Positions 1 through 7,046 of a stretch of 7,351 nt of DNA are shown piece by piece (position 1 is the stretch's first letter; each line of letters opens with the position of its first letter). Source of the stretch: CAZAQB01 sp964487155 (lineage in GTDB: Bacteria; Pseudomonadota; Gammaproteobacteria; Nitrococcales; Nitrococcaceae); contig CAZAQB010000159.1 in the NCBI GenBank assembly GCA_964487155.1, forward strand, positions 1 to 7,351, given 5' to 3'. Position numbers and translations under genes: made by a program. A model generated the notes under the pieces. The model saw only the letters and a program-made list of their open reading frames with translations, made no database searches and was not told where the DNA came from.

Positions 1-147
1 AATGATCCCACGGCGGCCCCGAGCTGACCCTGATCCATGGCAATTGTCGTGCCTTTCAGCGCAACGGCCAGGCAAGCCCTGCCGGCGTCGAGTCGCCCCA
101 GGCCGCGCCTGGGAGCGTCCGCAAGCAAGGCTGAGGCGGGGTCAGGG
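1..147. other. Non-coding stretch after arxD, no supported gene
   Basis: This is the end of the operon after the arxD stop codon. It contains a stem-loop (94-117) and a 9-base inverted repeat: TGACCCTGA at 25-33 and its complement at 142-150, the latter covering the arxD stop. A minus-strand ATG at 38 opens a frame reading MDQGQLGAAVGS to the window edge. It has no good ribosome binding site and is too short to judge, so it is not called as a gene. Confidence 0.5.
94..117 (-). terminator. GC-rich stem-loop downstream of arxD
   Basis: Read on the minus strand, CCCAGGC and GCCTGGG pair perfectly as a 7-base stem (97-113) around a GCG loop. The stem extends to about 10 pairs if one T is bulged. 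It lies about 30 bases past the arxD stop codon, where a 3' end would be expected. No run of T follows it, so it is not a standard intrinsic terminator. It may instead protect the mRNA 3' end or act as a weak or assisted terminator. Confidence 0.35.
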
Positions 148-1209
148 TCACAGCGGTCCGTGCTTCCTGCCAGCGCCCGGCGCCGGTACCGGAGCGGCTG
201 CGGTGTTTCCGCCACGGCAACGCGGACAAACTGCCAGATGGGCCGCGCTCAGGCCCGCCGCCTCCAGGCGCACCCGCATTTCTGCGAGCGTTGCATCCGG
301 AATGAACTCCGACCCACAGCCACGGCAGCTCAGCGGCTGCGACTCAACGACCGCGCTGCCGTAATCGCTGTTCCGCCCCGAGATCCCGTCTGCCAGGGAG
401 TCGGCGGTACCCGTGCGCACCCCGGCAGGGGGCGCTGCCGCGCCCCTCCACTGGCCCGTCTGCTCCTCCAGCCACGCCTGGTCACAGCCGAGCTGCCGCA
501 GCGTGAGTTCAGTCAATGCGTGCCAAATTCTCTGCTCCGGAACTGACCGGTCAGCGTTCTCCCCCATCCTCTGCCTCAGCCCCCTTACCCCAGGCAGGCT
601 GTAGCCACTGAGCATGCCGCACAACTCGCTGGCCAACGCCCGGCGTGCCGAATCCCACACGACCTCACCATCAGTCTGCCCTTGCTCGTCGATCATCCGA
701 CTCAGCATCCAGGCGACGCACTGCAGGTTGAGCGCCAGGTGGTCCCACAAGTCATGGAAGGCAGGATCTTTTCCAAGTTGCTGCCGACGATAGAGCGCTT
801 CCAGGGTATCCGCAGTGTGGCCATTGGCGGCACCATCCAGGTAGAAGCCCAGGTTCAGCGGCGCCGGTGCCGGTGGAGTGAGGTAGAGCTTGCTGTAGCC
901 CACCAGCAACCGCTGCGCCGACGGGATCTTCGCCAGCTCCTCCGCCAGGGTATCAAGCAGCCCTTGGTCAATCGCGGGCAGATCCGGGCACAATTCCTGA
1001 AGATCGACCAGCATGCCGTCGCGCAACTCATCCAGCGCCGCGCCCTGCAACGGCGGAGCCAATGCCTTCGAGAGGCATAGATACAGCTCCGCCGCCGCCA
1101 TCAGGTAGCCATTCGTGATCCCCCTGGCGGTCACACCACCGAGCATCCGCGTGTCCGGACTACCACCTGAACCTGACGCCTCCATCAAGCACGGCCCTCC
1201 GAGGGTCAT
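148..1209 (-). CDS. arxD: ArxD, TorD-family assembly chaperone with C-terminal zinc-ribbon-like tail
   Basis: This is a cytoplasmic chaperone expected to bind the ArxA precursor, guard its Tat signal and assist molybdenum cofactor insertion. The protein is 353 residues. Residues about 36-250 are the helical TorD/DmsD-like domain, with the characteristic YSKLYLTPPAPAPLNLGFYLDG-like stretch near 105-125 and DHLALNLQ at 156-163. A Gly/Ala-rich linker (about 255-290) leads to CxxC pairs at C295/C298 and C328/C331, which resemble a zinc ribbon. That tail makes the protein much longer than the roughly 200-250 residues usual in the family. The ATG at 1209 overlaps the arxC stop in an ATGA junction, suggesting coupled translation. 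An in-frame ATG at 1185 has a better ribosome binding site (GGAGGG, 9 bases upstream) and would give 345 residues; the choice does not affect the domains. The family assignment is good; the ArxD name depends on the operon context. Confidence 0.85.
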   Translation of the reverse strand: MTLGGPCLMEASGSGGSPDTRMLGGVTARGITNGYLMAAAELYLCLSKALAPPLQGAALDELRDGMLVDLQELCPDLPAIDQGLLDTLAEELAKIPSAQRLLVGYSKLYLTPPAPAPLNLGFYLDGAANGHTADTLEALYRRQQLGKDPAFHDLWDHLALNLQCVAWMLSRMIDEQGQTDGEVVWDSARRALASELCGMLSGYSLPGVRGLRQRMGENADRSVPEQRIWHALTELTLRQLGCDQAWLEEQTGQWRGAAAPPAGVRTGTADSLADGISGRNSDYGSAVVESQPLSCRGCGSEFIPDATLAEMRVRLEAAGLSAAHLAVCPRCRGGNTAAAPVPAPGAGRKHGPL

Positions 1210-2411
1210 GTGGCCACGGCCGTTTTCTCAGCAACCGCCCCCTGCCCGGATTGCTTCGGCGCATCACCCAGGTTCAAGAACTTCTCGCCGAGCACATACA
1301 GCACCACAACCAGCGCAAATCCCATGATCGTCAGCGCCCACTCTGTCGCCGAAGGCGTATAGCTGATCAGGTTGGGCTGCCAGGTCCCCTTGAAAAGCGG
1401 AACGACCTGACCGCCGACCACGAAATAAAAACGCTCTGCAAAGAGACCCAGGAAGACCAGGGCCGCCGCGAGCACCTGCACCTCCATCCGGCTCTGCGTG
1501 CTGCTTCTCAACATCAGCACGAAGGGCAGCAGCAATCCGATCCAGAGCGCCGCGTTGAAGCCCGCAGACGAAAACAGATAATCCGTCCAGACCAGACTGA
1601 CTTCGGGGTTGTTGCTGTAGAGCCCGGTGACCGCCCGGACCGCGATAAGCACCAGTGTCGCACCGAGCAAGGCCGCAAACAGCTTCGCCAGCGACCCCGA
1701 CAGAAGAGTTTGAAGGTCTTTCGGCATTGATGCGCGCTGGAACCCGTACGCCATATAGCTGAAAAACATCACTGCTGCGACCCCGCTCGTGACGGCGGTT
1801 ACATAGAAGTACACCGGCAGCAGCCCGTCAAACCAGAACGGCCGCATGCTCATCATTCCGAAAATCAGCGCCAGATTGCCGCTCGCCAGCAGCACGCCGA
1901 CAAAGGAAGCAACACCCACCTGCTTGCTGGTTTTGCCATCCCAATCACCCCCTTGCAGCGTACTGAACTTCCAAAGCAGGAACACCATGTCCAGACCGTA
2001 GAGGACGCCCATCCAGAACATGGCCGACTGGATCTGCAGGCCCGTTGGGATCGCCCAAATCATCCGGAACAGATGCCCCAGCTCCAGGGCCAGCACCGCC
2101 ATGCCGGACACCAACATGATCAGCGACAGGAAAATGCATCGCTTTGCTATCGGCCGATACTGCCTGAATCCAAAAACCAGCGCCAGCGAGGCGAGCAGGC
2201 CCAGCCCGGAAGACGCAAGGGCGAAATGGACATAGGTTGACACCGGCTGGCCCCACGGCAGTTGGGAGCCGGTATTAAAGGCAGTATGCCCACTGCTCGC
2301 AAGTTGGCTCACACCGTAACCAAAGCAGGCCACAAGAATGACCGACGCAATCAGCAGGAGCGTGGACCCCAGCTTGCCCTGCATTGCATTAGCGGGATTG
2401 GACGAAATCAT
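1206..2411 (-). CDS. arxC: ArxC, NrfD/PsrC-type polytopic membrane subunit
   Basis: This is the inner-membrane anchor expected to bind quinone and take electrons from the ArxB clusters into the quinone pool. The 401-residue protein has about ten hydrophobic segments, roughly at 14-34, 62-80, 92-112, 128-150, 167-187, 197-222, 240-262, 283-301, 310-332 and 357-376, with a short charged C-terminal tail. There is no signal peptide and no heme-binding motif, which fits the NrfD family rather than a cytochrome b anchor. It overlaps arxB by four bases (ATGA) and arxD by four bases. An AAGGAG ribosome binding site inside the end of arxB fixes the start. NrfD proteins also serve polysulfide, tetrathionate and sulfite enzymes, so the substrate comes from the ArxA neighbour, not from this protein. 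Confidence 0.88.
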   Translation of the reverse strand: MISSNPANAMQGKLGSTLLLIASVILVACFGYGVSQLASSGHTAFNTGSQLPWGQPVSTYVHFALASSGLGLLASLALVFGFRQYRPIAKRCIFLSLIMLVSGMAVLALELGHLFRMIWAIPTGLQIQSAMFWMGVLYGLDMVFLLWKFSTLQGGDWDGKTSKQVGVASFVGVLLASGNLALIFGMMSMRPFWFDGLLPVYFYVTAVTSGVAAVMFFSYMAYGFQRASMPKDLQTLLSGSLAKLFAALLGATLVLIAVRAVTGLYSNNPEVSLVWTDYLFSSAGFNAALWIGLLLPFVLMLRSSTQSRMEVQVLAAALVFLGLFAERFYFVVGGQVVPLFKGTWQPNLISYTPSATEWALTIMGFALVVVLYVLGEKFLNLGDAPKQSGQGAVAEKTAVAT

Positions 2412-3169
2412 GCGTCGTTCTCCTTGTCAGCGGGCGTGAAAGCCGGGATGCCGGCACCGACACCCAGGTAATAGACCTGCGGCCTGTTCCCCGTGTGATC
2501 CTTGAGCCGCACTCCGTGCTTGTCGCCGATGAGCTGGTTGACCTGACTCTCCGGGTTGTCAAGGTCTCCGAAGAAGCGTGCCTTTGGCGGGCAGGTCCGC
2601 ACACACGCCGGGACGTATTCCTTGACCTCCGGGTTGTCTTCATCCAGGTCGGCCACGCCCTCCGGCGCATTGCGCACCTTGTGATAGCAGAAGGTGCACT
2701 TCGACACCACGCCAGCCGGCTGGATGCCGATGCCCCGGTGGTCGTCCTGATTAGGATTCTGGTATGGGGGGCTCCAGAGCTGGCCGTCCTGACCAGGAAA
2801 GATTTCCCGAAGGTCCGGCTCCATAAGGGGCTTTTCATCGGCAAAGAAGCGCACGCCGTAGGGGCAGGCGATCATGCAGTATTTGCAGCCGATGCAGCGG
2901 TCCCAGTCGATAAAGACAATGCCACCGGCTTCATCGTCCTTGTAGGTGGCCCGGGTTGGGCAGACGTGCACGCACGATGGGTTCTCGCACTGCATGCATG
3001 GCCGCGGCAGCCACTTCATCTGAGCACTGGGGTGCTCACCTTCATGGTAGTAAAGGACGTCCTGCCAGTTCTCTCCCGGCAGCGTGTTGTTCTCCATGGC
3101 ACAGGCGACGGTGCAGGCCTGACAGCCCGTGCACTTGTCCAGGTCAATGACCATTCCCCACTTAGGCAT
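2408..3169 (-). CDS. arxB: ArxB, four-cluster [4Fe-4S] electron transfer subunit
   Basis: This is the iron-sulfur subunit that relays electrons between the ArxA molybdenum site and the membrane subunit. The 253-residue protein has sixteen cysteines in the DmsB/NrfC/PhsB pattern: C13, C16, C19, C23; C58, C61, C66, C70; C92, C95, C98, C102; and C158, C161, C189, C193. That is enough for four [4Fe-4S] clusters, with none degenerate. It has no signal peptide of its own, so it probably crosses the membrane as a passenger on the Tat-exported ArxA. The ATG is preceded by GGAGAGAG in the 30-base gap after arxA. Its last codons overlap the arxC start. Family and role are clear; the ArxB name follows from the context. 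Confidence 0.92.
   Translation of the reverse strand: MPKWGMVIDLDKCTGCQACTVACAMENNTLPGENWQDVLYYHEGEHPSAQMKWLPRPCMQCENPSCVHVCPTRATYKDDEAGGIVFIDWDRCIGCKYCMIACPYGVRFFADEKPLMEPDLREIFPGQDGQLWSPPYQNPNQDDHRGIGIQPAGVVSKCTFCYHKVRNAPEGVADLDEDNPEVKEYVPACVRTCPPKARFFGDLDNPESQVNQLIGDKHGVRLKDHTGNRPQVYYLGVGAGIPAFTPADKENDA
2420..2425 (-). promoter_or_regulatory. Ribosome binding site of arxC inside arxB
   Basis: AAGGAG on the minus strand lies 8 bases before the arxC ATG at 2411 and within the last codons of arxB. It supports the overlapping start of arxC and independent reinitiation at the junction. Confidence 0.75.
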
Positions 3170-3199
3170 TAGATCTCTCTCCGATATCTATCCACTGAT

Positions 3200-5683
3200 T
3201 CAGGCGCGCTCGAGTCGCACCTTGCCGGTGTAGTAGCTCGCCAGCCCGGAAATCGGATCCGATGCGTTGGCGGTGATCTCGCTGGAATTACCGGGGCCTC
3301 GGTCTTTCGCCCAGCGCCCCTGCGCCCAGTGCCCGTACTCGAAGGGCAGCACCAGAGTGTCAGGGCGGTGGGCGGCGACGAAGCGACATTCGGCCTCGAT
3401 GCTGCCGACATCGGAAACGACCCGCACCCGGTCGCCGTTCTTGATCCCTCGGTCCAGGGCCGTCCGTGGGTGCACCTCCAGGTAGGCGGTGTCGCGCCCG
3501 CCGACCATCGGCTGATGGTTGGCGATGTTATGGGGAATGTTGGCGCCCCTTCCTTCGGCATGCATGGGCGTCTTCGGCGTGACGAAATGAAGGTCGCCAT
3601 CGCCCCCCGTATAGACCGGTTCTACCCATTGCACGAGACCCGCTCGGTCCGGGGCTATCCCCAGCTCCCGACTGATGTACGCAGCGTGCTTCTTCAGATG
3701 CCCCGAGTTGACTTCGAACTTTCCGGACGGAGTTTTGAACAGATTCGCCTTGACTTCTTCGTTGCTCATCCGGCGACCGTACTTCTCCCCGTCCCACTCG
3801 TAGAATTCACCGCGGATTTGGCGCCACTTGTAGGGCTTTTTATACCAGACGCCTTTTTCTTTCCAGCTTTCGAAGCCATCGACGCCGTTGTCGCCGGGGT
3901 CGGCCGCAAAACCCTGGGCAAGGTGACGGATGAAGTTCTCAAGATTCCCCAGCTTTTTATAATACTCAGCCATGGGGCCATCGATGCGCTTGCCCAGTTC
4001 GATGATTACATCACCATACATCTTGGTGTCGTAGATGGGATCGACCGCGGGCACGCGAAGCTCTGCCATCGGCCAACCCTCAAAGGGGTACGTCGGCACA
4101 TCCTGGGTGCGTTCCAGATAGGTGCAATCCGGCAGCACGATATCCGCGTACATCGCCGTCTCACCCGGAAACGGCGAGGTGTCTATCACGAACACATCTT
4201 TCAGAGCCTCTTCCCATACCTTGGGCTCGGGGGCCGACCAGATGGGGTTCGTGTAATAGAACATTGCCGTATCGAGCGTATAGGGATCGCTGTTCAAATG
4301 ATTCGCGGCACATTCCTGCATCATGTTGCCAACCATGGGCCACCGGTCCGTGCCCTTCATATCGATGCGAGGCTGCTTCTTCCAGTCACCGTTGCGGGCG
4401 TAGTCATCGAGGTAGTCCTCGACCTTTACGGGAAGCTCCCCATAGCTGGGGCCCACCTGGTAGCCCAGACCGCCCTCCGCGAACAACGAGCCGACCAGCG
4501 CATTGAGGCTGTGGATCGCCATGCCGTTATAGGTGCCGTTGGAGTGGCCTGTGGCGCCGCGCTCGAACAGCGCCACCGCCGGCCGGGTGGAACCAAACTC
4601 GATGGCGGTGCGGCGGATATCCGCCGCCTTGATGCCGGTTACTCCTTCAGCCCACTCCGGGGTGCGATCTTTCAGCTCGAGATTCCACCATGCCGTCAGG
4701 CCTTCAACCCATTTCTCGCTGAATGCGTTAGCGGCGATCCGACGCCCCGCCACAAAACGTTGATTGGAGTTTATGAAATCTCCTACGAACTCACGGTCCC
4801 ACAGGCCTTCAGTCAAAATCACATGGGCGAGCGCCAGCGCAAAGGCGCCATCGGTACCGGGCTTGATGTACAGCGCTCGGTCAGAGGCCGCCATGGTGGG
4901 ATTCATGCGCACATCGACTGTGGTGACGTGCGTTTTCGGGCTTTTGGTGCGCATCACCCCCCACTTTTGCATGACGTTGTTGTAGGGCCTGAACGCCTCC
5001 AGAAAACTGCAGCCCACGATGAGAAGATAGTTGGTATTGACATAATCATAGGAACTGTAGGACTTGTTGCCATCGGTGGCTTTCTTGGCCATCTTGCCGC
5101 CGTCGGCGCACATCGAGGAGTGGCCAATGGCGGCATTCGGCGTACCGTACATCTGGCCGAACGGATACTGTATGCCTGCGTCCGAGGCGCCCCACCCGCG
5201 ACCATAAAACATCGCGAAACGATGCGATTCACCACGTCGGCGCAGGTCGTTGAGTCGACCGGCGACCGTATCCAGCGCCTCGTCCCATGAGATCGGCACG
5301 AACCCCGGGTCTTCGTCGCGGCCCTTGTTGGGGTTGGTGCGTTTCATCGGCCCCTTGAAACGGTCCGGATCGTAGAGGAAGTAGGTGCCGAAATGTCCTT
5401 TGGGGCACAGCTTACCGTTGGCTATGGGGTTGTCGCTGGTGCCGTAAATAGCGTGAACCCGCCCGTTGGTCGTATAGACATCGATGCCGCAGCGCGCCGG
5501 ACATTGGCCGCACACGTTCTTGCTGACCACGGTGTTGACTGGCTTGGTCTGGGCCGGAACATCATTCGTGTGCGTCAGCCCGATGAGTCCAGGCATGCCG
5601 ATGGCCACGGCGCCGCCCGAGGCACCGGCAGCCGTGGATTTCAGGAAACGCCGTCGATTCAGCATCTTTTGGAATACATTCAT
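3200..5683 (-). CDS. arxA: ArxA, anaerobic arsenite oxidase molybdopterin catalytic subunit
   Basis: This is a DMSO-reductase-superfamily bis-MGD molybdoenzyme, predicted to oxidise arsenite to arsenate on the outer face of the membrane. The 827-residue precursor starts with a Tat signal: NRRRFLK at 9-15, a weakly hydrophobic Ala/Gly-rich stretch to about 36, and a plausible cleavage after the Ala of DVPA at 44. The N-terminal [4Fe-4S] site is C58, C61, C65, C93, followed by the conserved K95. YGRGWG at 160-165 is the hexapeptide reported as characteristic of ArxA, where ArrA has a different motif. C192 in HSSMCADGG is the likely molybdenum ligand. A molydopterin-dinucleotide-binding domain fills about 695-820. 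It lies 105 bases downstream of the arxB'-like gene and 30 bases upstream of arxB. The ATG at 5683 has a weak GAGAG upstream; M7 (5665) is possible but would shorten the Tat n-region. ArrA, PhsA and TtrA are the alternatives; motif and operon layout favour ArxA. Confidence 0.88.
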   Translation of the reverse strand: MNVFQKMLNRRRFLKSTAAGASGGAVAIGMPGLIGLTHTNDVPAQTKPVNTVVSKNVCGQCPARCGIDVYTTNGRVHAIYGTSDNPIANGKLCPKGHFGTYFLYDPDRFKGPMKRTNPNKGRDEDPGFVPISWDEALDTVAGRLNDLRRRGESHRFAMFYGRGWGASDAGIQYPFGQMYGTPNAAIGHSSMCADGGKMAKKATDGNKSYSSYDYVNTNYLLIVGCSFLEAFRPYNNVMQKWGVMRTKSPKTHVTTVDVRMNPTMAASDRALYIKPGTDGAFALALAHVILTEGLWDREFVGDFINSNQRFVAGRRIAANAFSEKWVEGLTAWWNLELKDRTPEWAEGVTGIKAADIRRTAIEFGSTRPAVALFERGATGHSNGTYNGMAIHSLNALVGSLFAEGGLGYQVGPSYGELPVKVEDYLDDYARNGDWKKQPRIDMKGTDRWPMVGNMMQECAANHLNSDPYTLDTAMFYYTNPIWSAPEPKVWEEALKDVFVIDTSPFPGETAMYADIVLPDCTYLERTQDVPTYPFEGWPMAELRVPAVDPIYDTKMYGDVIIELGKRIDGPMAEYYKKLGNLENFIRHLAQGFAADPGDNGVDGFESWKEKGVWYKKPYKWRQIRGEFYEWDGEKYGRRMSNEEVKANLFKTPSGKFEVNSGHLKKHAAYISRELGIAPDRAGLVQWVEPVYTGGDGDLHFVTPKTPMHAEGRGANIPHNIANHQPMVGGRDTAYLEVHPRTALDRGIKNGDRVRVVSDVGSIEAECRFVAAHRPDTLVLPFEYGHWAQGRWAKDRGPGNSSEITANASDPISGLASYYTGKVRLERA

Positions 5684-5788
5684 CTCTCAGCTCTCATGGT
5701 GCTTGATCGTGACAAGAACAGGCGCGAGACTCGGCGCGCAATGGCAAAGCATCCAGCTTTCATTCAACAAGTCAGGAACTCCAACGTT
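5684..5788 (-). other. arxB'-arxA intergenic leader with two small stem-loops
   Basis: These 105 bases separate the polyferredoxin stop (TAG) from the arxA start. On the minus strand they can form AAAGC-N5-GCTTT (5746-5760) and GCGCG-N8-CGCGC (5722-5739), each with a 5-base stem. I found no sigma-54 element with correct spacing and no convincing -35/-10 pair, so arxA is probably read from the promoter upstream of arxB'. The stem-loops could mark an mRNA processing point that sets different levels for the two genes. Confidence 0.35.
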
Positions 5789-6922
5789 CTAACGAAACAG
5801 TTCATCATGAAAACTCTCCTGCATCAGAGTGCGCTCACGCCTGCACGCCTGGCATTGCTGGCTGGAAGGATCGGCACCTTCGTCTTCAACCACGAAAGGA
5901 CGCCGGCAACTGAAGCACTTCTCCACTCGACGCTGGCGCAACACCCGGGCCGTGTCCTGGTGACCGGTTTTCAAGCTGAGCGCCCCCTCCGGGCAGGCTG
6001 AAACGCAGTGACCGCATTCGATGCACGAGAGGGGATCGAAGCGCAGCGTGCCGGTCGCAGTGGCCTGAAGGGCCGGAGTGGGGCACACGCGAGCGCACAC
6101 CCCGTGCCCCTCGCAGGAGCGCTCCTCCAACACGAGTTGGGGCATCTCGGGCGGTGTGAGCCGTGGCAGTGCTTTGGCGGCCCCGGTGCGGCGCCGATGG
6201 CGGCGGGCATCGGGCATCGTGTCGTGCGGATCCACGACGGGAAGACTCGGGGCCGGCATCCCGGACAGGAAGTGGCGCCGGCTGAGCTGCCGCGTTGGCA
6301 CGGGGGTAAAAGGAAGGCCAGCCTCGGGCTCGATGCGGGCCAGCTTGCGAACTTCCGCAAGCCAGGCATCTGCCGCGGGGGCCGGCGCGGCCGCACAGGT
6401 GGCGCAATCCTCGGGAAGCTGCAGGACGAGCTCGGCACTTCCCGCCTGCGCCTTCAGCTGCCAGAGCATGTCCGAGCCGAGAGCTCTCAGGCATTGCAGC
6501 CTTTGCGCGTAGTCGTCAGGCCGGACCCGGTGACATGCCAGGACGATGGCTTGAGAGGGTTCGGCCTCGCTGACCCGGGCGCTGAGCGTTTCGACAGCGG
6601 TGCTGAGCAGGGCCTCGGTAGGGCAGGCGGCAACGCATTGCGTGCAGCCATGACAGGCATCGCTGGCATGCAGCCGCACAGCGGCCGACGAACTGCCGCT
6701 GTCCTCACGGAAGCTCAATGCCGCGGCCGGGCATGCCGTAAGGCACCGGTCGCAGCTCAGCGGATGGGGCGGCGCTTGGAGGCAGCGCGCGGCGAGCCAG
6801 CCAAGACCGACATTGAACCGACCCAGCCGAACCGCTGATAGCGGCCTGTCCGTTGGGGGTGTCTGGGCGTCCCCATGCCGGACGGCACCTTCGCAGAGAT
6901 CAGGAATGCTGGTGACACGCAA
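5789..6922 (-). CDS. arxB': ArxB'-like polyferredoxin with internal twin-arginine motif
   Basis: This is a multi-cluster iron-sulfur protein encoded first in the operon, in the place of arxB' in known arx clusters; its exact role is not established. From the TTG start it has 377 residues. The N-terminal half has C57, C60, C64P with C47 as a possible fourth ligand, a canonical C90, C93, C96, C100P site, and extra pairs C130/C144 and C173/C176. A twin-arginine-like SRRHFL sits at 214-219, in the middle of the chain. The C-terminal half has C270, H273, C276, C280P, a canonical C300, C303, C306, C310P site, and a closing CxxC-x17-CxxC knuckle (C336, C339, C357, C360). The chosen start has AAGGAGGAG eight bases upstream. 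In-frame ATGs at 6994 and 7105 have no ribosome binding site, and the latter would lie upstream of the predicted promoter. The ferredoxin nature is certain, the symbol less so. Confidence 0.8.
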   Translation of the reverse strand: MRVTSIPDLCEGAVRHGDAQTPPTDRPLSAVRLGRFNVGLGWLAARCLQAPPHPLSCDRCLTACPAAALSFREDSGSSSAAVRLHASDACHGCTQCVAACPTEALLSTAVETLSARVSEAEPSQAIVLACHRVRPDDYAQRLQCLRALGSDMLWQLKAQAGSAELVLQLPEDCATCAAAPAPAADAWLAEVRKLARIEPEAGLPFTPVPTRQLSRRHFLSGMPAPSLPVVDPHDTMPDARRHRRRTGAAKALPRLTPPEMPQLVLEERSCEGHGVCARVCPTPALQATATGTLRFDPLSCIECGHCVSACPEGALSLKTGHQDTARVLRQRRVEKCFSCRRPFVVEDEGADPSSQQCQACRRERTLMQESFHDELFR

Positions 6923-6930
6923 TCTTCTCG

Positions 6931-6939
6931 CTCCTCCTT
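6931..6939 (-). promoter_or_regulatory. Strong ribosome binding site selecting a TTG start
   Basis: AAGGAGGAG on the minus strand ends 8 bases before TTG at 6922. It is the best ribosome binding site in the window. It decides the start of the polyferredoxin, because none of the upstream in-frame ATG codons has a comparable signal. Confidence 0.75.
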
Positions 6940-7027
6940 GCACCGAGCCTTGGTGGTCAAGGCAAGCGGCCGCGGCGAACCGGACCGCCCCCATGAACCG
7001 GGAGTCGCAACGAAACCTCGACTCTGG

Positions 7028-7041
7028 ACCGATGCATCGGT
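7028..7041 (-). repeat. Perfect 14-base palindrome in the predicted leader
   Basis: ACCGATGCATCGGT is a perfect palindrome. With its flank it reads into GGTAAC, the same half-site found in the two upstream palindromes, but here the arms are separated by 8 rather than 4 bases. It could be a third, divergent binding site for the same regulator or a small hairpin in the 5' leader mRNA. It lies about 26-40 bases after the predicted transcription start. Confidence 0.45.
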
Positions 7042-7046
7042 AACCG

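Noticed and set aside
1..38. A minus-strand partial gene starting at ATG 38
   Set aside because: Only 12 codons are visible, the ribosome binding site is poor and there is nothing to identify.
2..546. Plus-strand frames opposite the end of arxD
   Set aside because: They are Arg/Ala/Pro-rich translations antisense to arxD with no ribosome binding site or motif, typical of shadow frames.
2495..3172. A 225-codon plus-strand frame opposite arxB
   Set aside because: It is fully antisense to a gene with all sixteen cluster cysteines intact, and the translation shows no motif.
3329..5290. A 653-codon open frame on the plus strand opposite arxA
   Set aside because: It lies entirely antisense to the well-supported arxA, has no recognisable domain or ribosome binding site, and long antisense frames are common in GC-rich genes.
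3200..5683. Arsenate reductase ArrA, thiosulfate/polysulfide reductase PhsA/PsrA or tetrathionate reductase TtrA
   Set aside because: YGRGWG and the B'-A-B-C-D layout fit ArxA best; the general family features alone would not separate these.
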